The notes below the pieces were generated by a model. It was not told the origin of the DNA. It did no database searches and saw only the letters and a list, made by a program, of their open reading frames with translations. A program made the translations under genes and the position numbers. A stretch of DNA of 64,000 nt. It comes from Bradyrhizobium sp. (GTDB lineage Bacteria; Pseudomonadota; Alphaproteobacteria; Rhizobiales; Xanthobacteraceae). This document shows positions 1-9,849 of this stretch, one piece after another (position 1 is the first letter of the stretch; every line of letters starts with the position of its first letter). The stretch lies in the NCBI RefSeq assembly GCF_022844465.1, contig NZ_JALHLP010000002.1, positions 1 through 64,000 of the forward strand, given 5' to 3'.

Positions 1-1
1 G

Positions 2-1171
2 CCCGCTGCTGCGCCGAGCGCAGCATCACCCGCGACAGCTCCCGCCGCGCCGACGGCCGTACCGGGCGCTCCCGGCGCGTCACCGCCGCCTGGCCAGGCC
101 CAGAACGCGCCGCCCACCGTTGCGCCAGCCTTCACCCGCGCGCCGCAGGTGACCGCGCCGCTGCCGGCGCCTCCACCGCCGGAACCCGGCGTGAAGGCCA
201 TCAGCGCGGGGGGCGTCGCCCCCGGCGCTCCCACCCGTATGGAGGATTTCCGCGGCCAGCGCCGCGAAACCCAGCAGGGCGGCCGCACGGTCTTCACCGA
301 GCCGGGCCGGATCATCGTGGTCGATCCCGGCGGACAGCAATATGTTCGGCACAGCGAGGTCAACCGCTTCCGTTATGGTGCGCGGGACATCCAGACCCGT
401 ACCGTCGGCGGCGAGACCCGTACCGTCGTGATCAGGCCTGACGGCACCCAGGTGATCACCGTGGTCGGCCCGGACGGCCAATTGCTGCGCCGGATCCGCC
501 GCGACCAGCGCGGTCGCGAGATCATCATCATCGACAACAGCTTCCGACGTCCCGGCGTGGGCATCGGAATCGGCGGCTTCTTTGTCAACCTCGCGCCGCC
601 GGTGGTGCGGATTCCCTACAACCGCTACATCGTCGATGCGGAATACGCCGAGCCGGAGTTGATCTACGACACCCTGATTGCGCCGCCGGTCGAGCGCATC
701 GAACGGCGCTATTCGCTGGACGAAATCCGCTACAGCCCGACCGTGCGCCAGCGGATGCCGAGCATCGACCTCAACACCATCACCTTCGAAACCGGGTCGT
801 GGGAAATTCCGCCGGATCAGGCATCCAAGTTGCAGGCGATCGCCGATGGCCTGAACCGGGCGATCCAGCGCAACCCGCGCGAGGTGTTCCTGATCGAGGG
901 CCATACCGACGCGGTCGGCAACGACGTCGACAATCTGTCTTTGTCGGACCGCCGCGCCGAATCCGCGGCCACCCTGCTGACGCAGCAGTTTGGCGTGCCG
1001 CCGGAAAACCTGACCTCGCAGGGCTATGGCGAGCAGTACCTCAAGGAGCAGACCGACGGGCCGAGCGTGATCAACCGGCGCGTCACCATCCGCAACATTA
1101 CCCCGCTGCTCAATGGCGGTCAGGCGTCGTTGCCGCCGCCCCCGCCCGGCATCGCACCGCCGCGCCGATGA
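2..1171 (+). CDS. OmpA family protein (5' end outside window)
   Basis: The reading frame is open from base 2, so the gene begins before the window; a GTG at 149 is internal. The visible 389 residues start with a long Pro/Ala-rich stretch, then a middle region with a Gly/Ile-rich segment (GVGIGIGGFF) resembling a membrane-facing element, then a C-terminal OmpA-like peptidoglycan-binding domain (about residues 260-370) with FETGSWEI, IEGHTDAVG and LSDRRAES. The domain's Asp/Arg residues that bind diaminopimelate are conserved. The likely role is a cell-envelope protein tethering outer membrane or periplasm to peptidoglycan. The protein ends in another Pro-rich tail. It is followed by a strong hairpin shared with the convergent gene downstream. 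Family is clear; the exact function of the N-terminal half is unknown. Confidence 0.85.
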   Translation, partial: PAAAPSAASPATAPAAPTAVPGAPGASPPPGQAQNAPPTVAPAFTRAPQVTAPLPAPPPPEPGVKAISAGGVAPGAPTRMEDFRGQRRETQQGGRTVFTEPGRIIVVDPGGQQYVRHSEVNRFRYGARDIQTRTVGGETRTVVIRPDGTQVITVVGPDGQLLRRIRRDQRGREIIIIDNSFRRPGVGIGIGGFFVNLAPPVVRIPYNRYIVDAEYAEPELIYDTLIAPPVERIERRYSLDEIRYSPTVRQRMPSIDLNTITFETGSWEIPPDQASKLQAIADGLNRAIQRNPREVFLIEGHTDAVGNDVDNLSLSDRRAESAATLLTQQFGVPPENLTSQGYGEQYLKEQTDGPSVINRRVTIRNITPLLNGGQASLPPPPPGIAPPRR

Positions 1172-1192
1172 GCCGGATCGACCACGCATAAG

Positions 1193-1220
1193 GAATGGCC
1201 GGGAGCGATCCCGGCCATTC
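1193..1220. terminator. Bidirectional hairpin between convergent genes
   Basis: A perfect 12-bp stem (GAATGGCCGGGA with its complement) closes a GCGA tetraloop, in the 55-bp gap between the ends of the OmpA-family gene (+) and the homocysteine methyltransferase gene (-). It can serve both strands. The T-tract is weak on either side, so termination strength is inferred. Confidence 0.65.
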
Positions 1221-1226
1221 TTCGCT

Positions 1227-2183
1227 TCAGGCGCTCAACGCCCGCGGCGGCACGCAGGCCTCGCAAATAGCCCTGGCGTGCCGGTGATCGGTGCCACAGC
1301 AGCCGCCGAGCAGACGCATCATCGGAAAATCCCCGCGAAGCTGCCGGTAGCGGCGCCCGAGGTCGGACGGATCGCCGGAATCCAGCGTCTCGGACTCGTC
1401 GAGTTCCGCGTGGCTCTTGGTCGAGGCGTTCGCCCTGACCCCGTGGATGCGTTGCGTCCAGGCTTCCCCCGCCTTCAACGCATTCTCGAAATGCGAGGGA
1501 TGGGCGCAGTTGATCAGGAAGTATTCCGGCGCGCCGCCGGTCTCGCGGTCGACGGCCTCAATCGCCTCCCGCAGCGTTTCGCCGTTCACGAGGCGGCCGT
1601 CGGTCTCCACCGTGAACGAGATGGCCGCGGGAATCCGCAGCGCGCGCGCCGCCCGTGCAATCCCGATCGCTTCATTCACCGTATTGAGCGTATAGCCCGT
1701 CACCATGTCGGCCCCGCCCTCGACGAAGGCGGCGATCTGCGCCCGGTGATAGGCCTCGGCTTCCCTGGCCGTCATGTTGCCCGATTTGTAGCCATCGCCG
1801 CGCGGGCCGATCGCGCCGCTGATGACGCAGGGCGCGCCCGGCCGTTCCCAGCCGGCCCGCAATTCCTCCAGGAACGCGATCGAGCCAGCATTGATCGCCC
1901 TGAGCGCGGGCGCATCGTAGCCAAGCTTCGCGCCCCAATCCGGATTGGCCCGCCATGTCGGGCTGTCCAGCACGAAGCCCAATCCGTGGTCGCGGGCGAC
2001 CGCCAGATAGCTGTCGTAGTAGCGCTTCAATTGCTGCCGCCCCTCGGGACGATCGAGCAGCACAAAGGCGGCGAAGTGCGGCAGGTCGATCCCCTCCTGG
2101 AAGATCAGCGTGGTTTCCATGCCGCCATCGGTAAGGAAGGTGCCGCCGCGGCGTTGCGGCAGATCGTGTCGGTATTTGGCCAT
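1227..2183 (-). CDS. Homocysteine S-methyltransferase family protein
   Basis: This 318-residue protein is a single Zn-dependent homocysteine methyltransferase (BHMT/MmuM) TIM-barrel domain. The zinc ligands are visible: Cys226 in INCAHP and the Cys295-Cys296 pair in GGCCGT. The N-terminal TDGGMETTL motif is typical. Such enzymes transfer a methyl group from S-methylmethionine, betaine or S-adenosylmethionine to homocysteine to make methionine in the cytoplasm; the sequence does not tell which donor is used. The ATG is preceded by GGAGAG. It is divergent from a TetR regulator with a roughly 200-bp gap, so that regulator could control it, though there is no direct evidence. Confidence 0.88.
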   Translation of the reverse strand: MAKYRHDLPQRRGGTFLTDGGMETTLIFQEGIDLPHFAAFVLLDRPEGRQQLKRYYDSYLAVARDHGLGFVLDSPTWRANPDWGAKLGYDAPALRAINAGSIAFLEELRAGWERPGAPCVISGAIGPRGDGYKSGNMTAREAEAYHRAQIAAFVEGGADMVTGYTLNTVNEAIGIARAARALRIPAAISFTVETDGRLVNGETLREAIEAVDRETGGAPEYFLINCAHPSHFENALKAGEAWTQRIHGVRANASTKSHAELDESETLDSGDPSDLGRRYRQLRGDFPMMRLLGGCCGTDHRHARAICEACVPPRALSA

Positions 2184-2270
2184 TTCAACTCTCCGAGAAA
2201 TTTGGATGCCGCGGATAGGTATCCCCCACCTCGGTCAGGTCCGGCGATGTTGTTGCCTCATAGTGTCGCG

Positions 2271-2284
2271 GCCGCCTAGGCGGC
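2271..2284. promoter_or_regulatory. Perfect 14-bp palindrome between divergent genes
   Basis: GCCGCCTAGGCGGC is a perfect palindrome in the 203-bp gap between the homocysteine methyltransferase gene and the tetR-like gene. Its position would suit an operator for the TetR protein, which binds palindromes as a dimer. This is inference from position and symmetry only; GC-rich palindromes also occur by chance. Confidence 0.3.
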
Positions 2285-2386
2285 TTGCGGTACGGATGAA
2301 CCCGGAGCCTCGAAATGATACGAATTCAAATGCTTGTGGCTAAGGCCCATAGCCGGCGCGCCGGGCGACAACGGAGAAACCGTACC

Positions 2387-3031
2387 ATGAGTGCAGTTTT
2401 GGAGACCCGGACGGGAAAGGGCGAGGCGACACGCGAGCGAATTCTCGAGATTGCGGAAGCGTCCGTGCTTGCGAAAGGTTTTGGAGCGACCTCGATCGAC
2501 GAAGTGATCGCTGAAGCCGGCCTCACCAAGAGCGGCTTCTTCTACCACTTCAAGGACAAGAACGCGCTCGCCCGCGAGATGGTCCGCCGATACGTCGCGA
2601 CCAACGACCGGCTGTTCGACGAAATCTTCGCGCGCGGTCATCAGCTTTCCGACGACCCGCTGCAGGCTTTCCTTATTTCTCTGAAGCTGCTTGCTGAAAC
2701 CATGGGCGACCTGCCGAACGGCCATCCCGGCTGCCTGATTGCGAGCATCTGCTATCAGGAGCGGCTGTTCGACCGCGAGGTGCGCGAACTCATGGCGCAA
2801 TCGGTGCGAGGCTGGAACGCGCGCTTTCGCAATATCCTCGACGGCATCGCATTGGTCCACCCGCCGCGGGAGCCGGTCGATCTCGATGATCTCGCCGATA
2901 TGCTGTCCTGCGTCATCGACGGCGGCATCATCATGTCGAAATCGCTCAACGATCAGAGCCGTCTCGAACGGCAGATCCTGCTCTACCGAAGCTGCATCAA
3001 GCTGATGTTTGCCGCGCCGCCGGCTTCCTGA
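2387..3031 (+). CDS. TetR/AcrR family transcriptional regulator
   Basis: The 214-residue protein has an N-terminal TetR helix-turn-helix (about residues 15-62: TRERILEIAE, then TSIDEVIAEAGLTKSGFFYHF), followed by an all-helical ligand-binding domain with two Cys residues (GCLIASICYQE). I chose the ATG at 2387 because GGAG lies about 11 bases upstream and the N-terminus then matches the family length; an in-frame ATG at 2315 would add 24 non-conserved residues. The SxFYHF motif and the C-terminal region resemble the TetR_C group that often represses efflux or oxidoreductase genes. The target and ligand are not evident. It diverges from the methyltransferase gene. Confidence 0.88.
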   Translation: MSAVLETRTGKGEATRERILEIAEASVLAKGFGATSIDEVIAEAGLTKSGFFYHFKDKNALAREMVRRYVATNDRLFDEIFARGHQLSDDPLQAFLISLKLLAETMGDLPNGHPGCLIASICYQERLFDREVRELMAQSVRGWNARFRNILDGIALVHPPREPVDLDDLADMLSCVIDGGIIMSKSLNDQSRLERQILLYRSCIKLMFAAPPAS

Positions 3032-3054
3032 CGGACAAGAGCGGCCGCGCCCAG

Positions 3055-4815
3055 CTATTGACCGGCGGCGGCAAGACCGAGCGCCTCCGCCATGACGCGG
3101 AACACGTCGGTGTTGTCCATCGAGCCGTGGACCCGTTCGCTGCCCGGTCCGGTCGCGGTCAGGATGACGTCCTCGCCGGAATGCACGCTGGCGCCCATCA
3201 TCGCCGGCAGGTTGCCGAAGCGGAGCACGACGCCGGGGACGTCCTTGTATTTTTCGTTGGGCTTGAAAGTGCCGGGATCGTCGTCCTTGACGGTCGGCTC
3301 GTTGGGATTGTCGAGCTTCGGGCGGAAGGTTTCGTAGTGGTCGGGCAGGCTCGCCGAAAAGATCGCCAGCCGCCGGCTGACGTCGACGCGCGCCGGATAG
3401 CCTTCGGCATCGGGCGTGGGATAATTTGGAAATCCGGCTTTTTCATACACGCCCACCCGCTCGCGCAGCGGCACGTTGGGCGTCGTGCTCATGTCGTCGT
3501 TGATGGTGCCTACAAGGCTGTTGGGATGATTGTGGTCCGCCAGCACCAGGATCAGCGTGTCGTCGCCGCGCGCTCGCGCCCATTTGCGGGCGAGGGCGAC
3601 CGCGTTGTCGAGCATGATGGTGTCGTAAACCGCACGCTCCATGTCCATGAGGTGCGCGTATTTGTCGATCATCCCTGACTCCACCATCAGGAAAAAGCCG
3701 GCCTCGTTCTTCGACAGCACGTTGAGCGCGGCTTGCACCTGCTCGGTCAGATCAGGCTGGTCGGGGAATTTCTTGACGCCGCCGCCCCTCAGGAATTTTC
3801 GATCCAGCGCGCCGTCCATGTTTCCTGGAGCGAACAGGCCCAGCAATTGCCGCGTGTCGGACCTGGCGTTCAGCGCCTCCAGTTCGGTCTTCGTCGTCGC
3901 AACCGCGTAACCGGCGTCGCGGAATCTGGCGACATAATCGACGTCGTCCTTGCGTTTGGACCCGGGCGCGGCCTGCGGCAGGAAGTTCGCCGCGCCGCCG
4001 CCCATCAAGACGTCGGGTCTCGCCGCAAAAAACTGTTCGACGATCTGGTCGTAGGCGGCGCGGCGGCGGGTGTGCGCCACCATCGCCGCCGGCGTGGCAT
4101 CCTCGACCTCGGTATTGGTGACAATGCCGATGGCCATGCCGCGTCGCCGCTTCGCGAGACTCGTGATGGTCTCCACCCTGGGGTCATCGAACGGATTTGC
4201 GGTGCGGTCGGCATAGACACCCATGGCGTTGACGGCGGTCTTGTGGCCGGTGGCGTAGGCGCTGGCGGCATTCGCCGAATCGGTGATGATCGAATCCGAA
4301 CCGGCGGTCGCCACCAGCGCCATGTGCGGCATGTCGTCGATCGCAAGCTTGCCGAGGCTCTTGCCTTCCGCGATCCCCTTGGAGAGCAGGCGGGCGGCGA
4401 CGCGGTGCGCCGGCGACAGCCCGTCGCCGATGAACAGGATGACGTTCTTCGCCTTGCGCGGCCCGGTGTCGTACACCGTCCAGGCGACGCTGCGGCTGCG
4501 CACGCCGTCGCTGGCTTCGACCTTGACCTCGCCCGGCCTGTTCAGCGTCACGCCGCGAAGCACGAGCGCGGACTGGTCCTTGCCGTCTTCGCGCTCCACG
4601 AACGTGCCGGGCTGGCCGAACGCCACAGCGTGGTCTTCGCCGTTCACGGTCACTTTCAGCTTCGACGGATCGACGCGATCGGAAAATTCGATCTTGAAAT
4701 CGAAGCGCGCGCCGGCGAGGACCGCCGCGCGGTCGATCGGATAAATGGTCTGGGCAAGCGTCGGACATGCCGAGAGCAGGGCGATAAGGGTTGCAGCCGC
4801 GATGGGTTTGATCAT
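3055..4815 (-). CDS. Alkaline phosphatase, PhoA family, exported
   Basis: The 586-residue protein starts with a signal sequence (MIKPIAAATLIALLSAC). LSAC at residues 14-17 is an acceptable lipobox, so it may be a lipoprotein; cleavage after residue 22 is the alternative. An Ig-like domain (about 25-118) precedes the phosphatase core, which has FIGDG (metal-ligand Asp131), TDSAN with the Ser180 nucleophile, ESGMID, DHNHP and, near the end, VHSGED. It hydrolyses phosphomonoesters in the periplasm to release phosphate. The start is set at 4815 because that ATG begins the signal peptide; the frame extends 32 residues further upstream without conservation. No Pho box was recognised upstream. The extra N-terminal Ig-like module is a notable variation. 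Confidence 0.88.
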   Translation of the reverse strand: MIKPIAAATLIALLSACPTLAQTIYPIDRAAVLAGARFDFKIEFSDRVDPSKLKVTVNGEDHAVAFGQPGTFVEREDGKDQSALVLRGVTLNRPGEVKVEASDGVRSRSVAWTVYDTGPRKAKNVILFIGDGLSPAHRVAARLLSKGIAEGKSLGKLAIDDMPHMALVATAGSDSIITDSANAASAYATGHKTAVNAMGVYADRTANPFDDPRVETITSLAKRRRGMAIGIVTNTEVEDATPAAMVAHTRRRAAYDQIVEQFFAARPDVLMGGGAANFLPQAAPGSKRKDDVDYVARFRDAGYAVATTKTELEALNARSDTRQLLGLFAPGNMDGALDRKFLRGGGVKKFPDQPDLTEQVQAALNVLSKNEAGFFLMVESGMIDKYAHLMDMERAVYDTIMLDNAVALARKWARARGDDTLILVLADHNHPNSLVGTINDDMSTTPNVPLRERVGVYEKAGFPNYPTPDAEGYPARVDVSRRLAIFSASLPDHYETFRPKLDNPNEPTVKDDDPGTFKPNEKYKDVPGVVLRFGNLPAMMGASVHSGEDVILTATGPGSERVHGSMDNTDVFRVMAEALGLAAAGQ

Positions 4816-4955
4816 GGAGTCGCACCGTTTCCGAACTGAAGCAAAGCAAAGCGCGGCCGGCCCTGGGGCCGGACATGGCTTCGCCCTCATCGTAGCGCGG
4901 CCGCATGACAACCCCGTTACAATTCATCCGGATGCGCCGACAGCGCCGGCGCCAT

Positions 4956-6392
<1,437 letters not shown>

Positions 6393-6440
6393 TCAGCCTT
6401 GTATTCAGCCTTGGCGTGCTACCCGGCGACCGGGACCGGA

Positions 6441-7202
6441 TTATCCCGCCTCGCGGCCGCGCCAGCGCCGCCATAGCCGATAGCCGGGCCAGCCCCAGCG
6501 CGCCAGCGCGGCCTCAATCTGCGCATCCGAGCGCCGCGTCGATGGCCAGCGGTAGATCCAGGCGTAAGCCAGCCAGATCACCAGGAAGCTCACCAATCCA
6601 GCGGCGGCGACGTCGGTGAAGAAATGCCCGCCGAACGCCATCCGCAGCACCGAGGTCGCGACCCCGAACACGGTGGCCGCCGCATAGGCCAGAGGTCGCC
6701 ACGCCGGCGGCGTCAGCGCCGCCGGCGCGTAGGTCCAGAACGCGGTGGCGCCCTCGCCGGAGAAGAACGAGCAGTTCCGCCCGCAAGCCCCGCGCGGATC
6801 CCACCACGGCACGAACTGCCAGGGACCGTTGAACTCGGTCACCACCACCGGCCGCGGCCGCCCCCAATAGCTCTTGAAGACGACATTGGTCAGCACCACC
6901 GCGGAAAGCAGGATCGTGACCAGCAGAAACACCGCCGCCCGTCCCGGGATCAGCATCGGCCGGTCCGGCCGCACCAGCTTCGCCACGATGGCGATCAGCG
7001 AGGGCAGCGCCAGCGCCCATGCGATCCACATCGCAGCGTCGCGCACGAACTCGGCAAGCCAGCTCTGCTTCAGTGGAAACGATGCGCTGGCGGGATCGTA
7101 GAACAACGCCGCCAGCTTCAGGTCGAGTTCGGGGTAGATCGCAAACAGCAACCCGGCGACGAGCGCGAGGCCGAGAGCGGTGAAAAGTCCTGATCGATTC
7201 AT
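6441..7202 (-). CDS. PAP2-family membrane phosphatase
   Basis: The protein has 253 residues and about six hydrophobic segments. The three PAP2 phosphatase motifs are recognisable: KSYWGRPRP (motif 1), CSFFSGEGATAFW (motif 2, where the usual SGH is SGE) and RMAFGGHFFTDV (motif 3, His and Asp kept). Such enzymes remove phosphate from lipids such as phosphatidic acid, undecaprenyl pyrophosphate or lipid A. The SGE variant is, as I recall, also seen in LpxE-like lipid A phosphatases of rhizobia, so a lipid A 1-phosphatase-like role is a reasonable guess but unproven. The C-terminal tail is Trp/Arg-rich and cytoplasmic. Confidence 0.82.
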   Translation of the reverse strand: MNRSGLFTALGLALVAGLLFAIYPELDLKLAALFYDPASASFPLKQSWLAEFVRDAAMWIAWALALPSLIAIVAKLVRPDRPMLIPGRAAVFLLVTILLSAVVLTNVVFKSYWGRPRPVVVTEFNGPWQFVPWWDPRGACGRNCSFFSGEGATAFWTYAPAALTPPAWRPLAYAAATVFGVATSVLRMAFGGHFFTDVAAAGLVSFLVIWLAYAWIYRWPSTRRSDAQIEAALARWGWPGYRLWRRWRGREAG

Positions 7203-7241
7203 GGCGCGGGGTTTAGCCGAGGCGACTGGTCTTGAAAAGCA

Positions 7242-7718
7242 TCACAGCGACGGCATTGGCGGCGGCGGGCGCGAGGGGAGCGGCGGCGCGCGCCAGGCGC
7301 CGGCGGTACGGCCGGCGATCAGCCAATAGACGAGGCCGGCGACGATCCCGGCGCCGGTCATGATTTCGAGATGGCGGCGGACGATACCGTCGAACCGCAT
7401 GATCTGCGGATCGAACGGGACCAGACCGAGATAGCAGGCCGCGCCGACGATGGCGCCGCCGACCGCATAGGCGAGCACGCTGCGGATGCTGAAGGCTTCG
7501 GTAACGAGGACGACGACCAGCGCCGGCAGTAGCGCAAAGCCGGACAGGAAGATGAAACCGAACCCGAGCACGACGTTGATGGCGTCCTGATCGATCGGGC
7601 CATAGCCGAGATCGCTGAATTCCGGATACAGCACCGTGCCGACCACGATCATCCCCGCCACCAGGCAGGCGGCAAGGAATGCGAACAGGATGACGAAGAC
7701 GCGGCCGACCAGCGCCAT
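7242..7718 (-). CDS. Hypothetical four-helix membrane protein
   Basis: I do not recognise a named family. The 158-residue protein has about four predicted membrane helices (VFVILFAFLAACLVAGMIVV; a VVLGFGFIFLSG/LLPALVVVLV segment; AVGGAIVGAACYLGLV; AGIVAGLVYWLIAG) and a Pro-rich C-terminus. It lies immediately downstream of rlmN. A TTG at 7727 would overlap the rlmN stop, but the ATG at 7718 avoids this and is chosen; the two are probably co-transcribed. The function is unknown. Confidence 0.7.
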   Translation of the reverse strand: MALVGRVFVILFAFLAACLVAGMIVVGTVLYPEFSDLGYGPIDQDAINVVLGFGFIFLSGFALLPALVVVLVTEAFSIRSVLAYAVGGAIVGAACYLGLVPFDPQIMRFDGIVRRHLEIMTGAGIVAGLVYWLIAGRTAGAWRAPPLPSRPPPPMPSL

Positions 7719-7723
7719 CGCCC

Positions 7724-8956
7724 TCAATCCGTCATCGCCATGGCGCGCAGCGCCTGGCGCTCGCGCGCGGAGAGTTTTTCCGTCTCCGACTTGAGCTGGC
7801 CGCAGGCCGCCAGAATGTCGCGGCCGCGCGGGGTGCGCACCGGTGAGGAATAGCCGGCGTCAAAAATGTACTCGGAGAATTTTTCGATCTGGTCCCAGTC
7901 CGAGCATTCATACTTTGTGCCCGGCCATGGATTGAACGGGATCAGGTTGATCTTGGCCGGGATGCCCTTGAGCAGCTTCACCAGCAGCTTGGCGTCATCA
8001 AGGGAATCGTTGACGCCCTTGAGCATCACATATTCGAAGGTGATGCGCCGCGCGTTCGACGCGCCCGGGTAATCGCGGCAGGCCTGCAGCAATTCGGCGA
8101 TCGGATATTTGCGATTGAGTGGCACCAGTTCGTTGCGCAACTCGTCGCGCACGGCGTGCAGCGAGACCGCCAGCATGACCCCGATTTCGTCGCCGGTGCG
8201 CGCGATGTTGGGCACCACGCCCGACGTCGACAGCGTGATACGGCGGCGGGAAATGCCGACGCCTTCATTGTCGGCGACGATCAAGAGCGCGTCGCGCACC
8301 GCGTCGAAATTGTACAGCGGCTCGCCCATGCCCATCATCACAACATTGGTGACGAGGCGACTGCCGGTCGGCGTCTCGCGGTCGGCCCAGTCGTTGAGGC
8401 GGTCGCGCGCCACCATGACCTGGCCGACGATTTCGCCCGCGGTGAGGTTGCGCACCAGCCGCTGGGTGCCGGTGTGGCAGAACGAGCAGGTCAGCGTGCA
8501 GCCGACCTGCGAAGAGACGCACAGCGTGCCGCGATCGGTTTCGGGAATGTAGACGCACTCAACCTCATGCGCCCTCTGGAATGCATCGCCACTCGGCAGC
8601 CGCAGCAGCCATTTGCGGGTGCCGTCGCTGGAAATCTGCTCGGCGGCCACCTCGGGGCGGTCGACGGTAAAATGCTGCGCGAGTTGCGCGCGCATTTCCC
8701 TGGAAATACTGGTCATCTCGTCGAATGTCCTGGCGCCGCGGACATACATCCAGTGCCAGAGCTGTTGCGTGCGCATCTTGCGCTGCGCGGGCTGAACGCC
8801 GATCTCGCCCAGCCGCTGCGCGATCTCGGCGCGCGACAGGCCGATCAGCGACGGTTTGGTAGGAGGGATGTAAGTTTCAAGCGGAAGCTTTTCCAACGGC
8901 GAATTCGCCCCGGAACCGGCCGCGCTGGCGCTGGTCAAGATGTCGGTCATCGCCAT
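7724..8956 (-). CDS. rlmN: Dual-specificity 23S rRNA A2503 / tRNA A37 C2-methyltransferase
   Basis: RlmN is a radical-SAM enzyme that methylates C2 of A2503 in 23S rRNA and of A37 in some tRNAs. The 410-residue protein carries the CxxxCxxC iron-sulfur motif (Cys153, Cys157, Cys160 in CTLTCSFC), the GMGEPLYNF segment, and a C-terminal catalytic Cys in AACGQ. The ATG at 8956 has GGAAAG eight bases upstream. The first 30 residues are a poorly conserved Ser/Ala-rich leader. It is followed directly by the small membrane protein gene. Confidence 0.96.
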   Translation of the reverse strand: MAMTDILTSASAAGSGANSPLEKLPLETYIPPTKPSLIGLSRAEIAQRLGEIGVQPAQRKMRTQQLWHWMYVRGARTFDEMTSISREMRAQLAQHFTVDRPEVAAEQISSDGTRKWLLRLPSGDAFQRAHEVECVYIPETDRGTLCVSSQVGCTLTCSFCHTGTQRLVRNLTAGEIVGQVMVARDRLNDWADRETPTGSRLVTNVVMMGMGEPLYNFDAVRDALLIVADNEGVGISRRRITLSTSGVVPNIARTGDEIGVMLAVSLHAVRDELRNELVPLNRKYPIAELLQACRDYPGASNARRITFEYVMLKGVNDSLDDAKLLVKLLKGIPAKINLIPFNPWPGTKYECSDWDQIEKFSEYIFDAGYSSPVRTPRGRDILAACGQLKSETEKLSARERQALRAMAMTD

Positions 8957-9020
8957 CAGATAGGCTTTCCGGCGACCGCTGGAAAGCCTCCAAATGCATC
9001 GATTGCCGGCTTACTGCCGC

Positions 9021-9653
9021 CTAGCGCTTGCAATCCTGCGACAGCCGGTCGAGCGCCTGGGACAGCCCCTTCAGCGAGAAGATGTCGGTGGTCTCGGTGC
9101 CCTTGGCCGACAGACCCTTGACGGTGAGGTCGGAGGACTTGCGCATGGCATCGACCAGTCTTTCTTCCTCGGCCGCGTTCTTGATCCAGAGCCCGTCGCC
9201 CTGAGTGTACATCGCATAGGATGCCCCGCCGACTTCGAGCAGGGATTCCGAACCCGGCTTCAGCGCGTAGCCGATCATGATCGAGACTTCGTTAACGACT
9301 TTCTCGGCCGGGCGCGTCGAGACGAAGGCATAGGCCGGATCGCGCGGGCGATTCGGCGGGTTGGTCTTCGACGAAGACGGCTTGGCCAACGCGAAACACA
9401 CCTTCCTGCCGTTTGGCGTCGCGGTGTAGGCGCCCCAGGTGCCGTACTGGCCGATCAGGGTCGGCTCCGCGCCGCCCGCTGCCGATGTCGCCTCCGGCTT
9501 CGCCGCGGACTTGGCCGCCGGCGCGGGCTTGGGTGATTCTTTCGCCGCGTCCTTGGCTCCCTTCGGGGCAGAGCCTTGCGCGTGCGAAAGCGATATCATC
9601 CCGCACAACGCCGTCATCGCCATCAGAAATGTCAGGATTCGCCGCACGGACAA
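9021..9653 (-). CDS. Invasion-associated locus B (IalB) family periplasmic protein
   Basis: The 210-residue protein has a signal peptide (about residues 1-25, ending SHAQ), a Lys/Ala/Pro-rich linker to about residue 60, and an IalB-type beta domain (GQYGTWGAYTA, KVCFALAKP, AYAFVSTRP, GYALKPGS) that ends in a Cys forming the family's usual disulfide partner. The start codon is TTG with GAGGGA upstream; a GTG two codons later is an alternative. IalB was named in Bartonella, but in free-living rhizobia the role is an uncharacterised envelope function. It is separated by about 200 bp from the SDR gene upstream. Confidence 0.82.
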   Translation of the reverse strand: MSVRRILTFLMAMTALCGMISLSHAQGSAPKGAKDAAKESPKPAPAAKSAAKPEATSAAGGAEPTLIGQYGTWGAYTATPNGRKVCFALAKPSSSKTNPPNRPRDPAYAFVSTRPAEKVVNEVSIMIGYALKPGSESLLEVGGASYAMYTQGDGLWIKNAAEEERLVDAMRKSSDLTVKGLSAKGTETTDIFSLKGLSQALDRLSQDCKR

Positions 9654-9849
9654 CTAGTTCCCTCATCATTGTGACTGGAAGATGGCCCAAGGGCGCATCG
9701 TGCCGCCTGCGATGGATAGCCGGGAATTGCTTTTTTGGGAAGGCGGTTACAGCTTTCCCCACTGCCGTGTGCGAACCATTCTCGATCTGCGGTCTTCTCC
9801 GCAAACCTTACCAAAACCTTACCGGCGAACTCGTCATATAGTCGTGGAC

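Noticed and set aside
2184..2386. Possible SAM riboswitch before the homocysteine methyltransferase gene
   Set aside because: I could not find the conserved loop sequences or pseudoknot of SAM-II or SAH riboswitches there.
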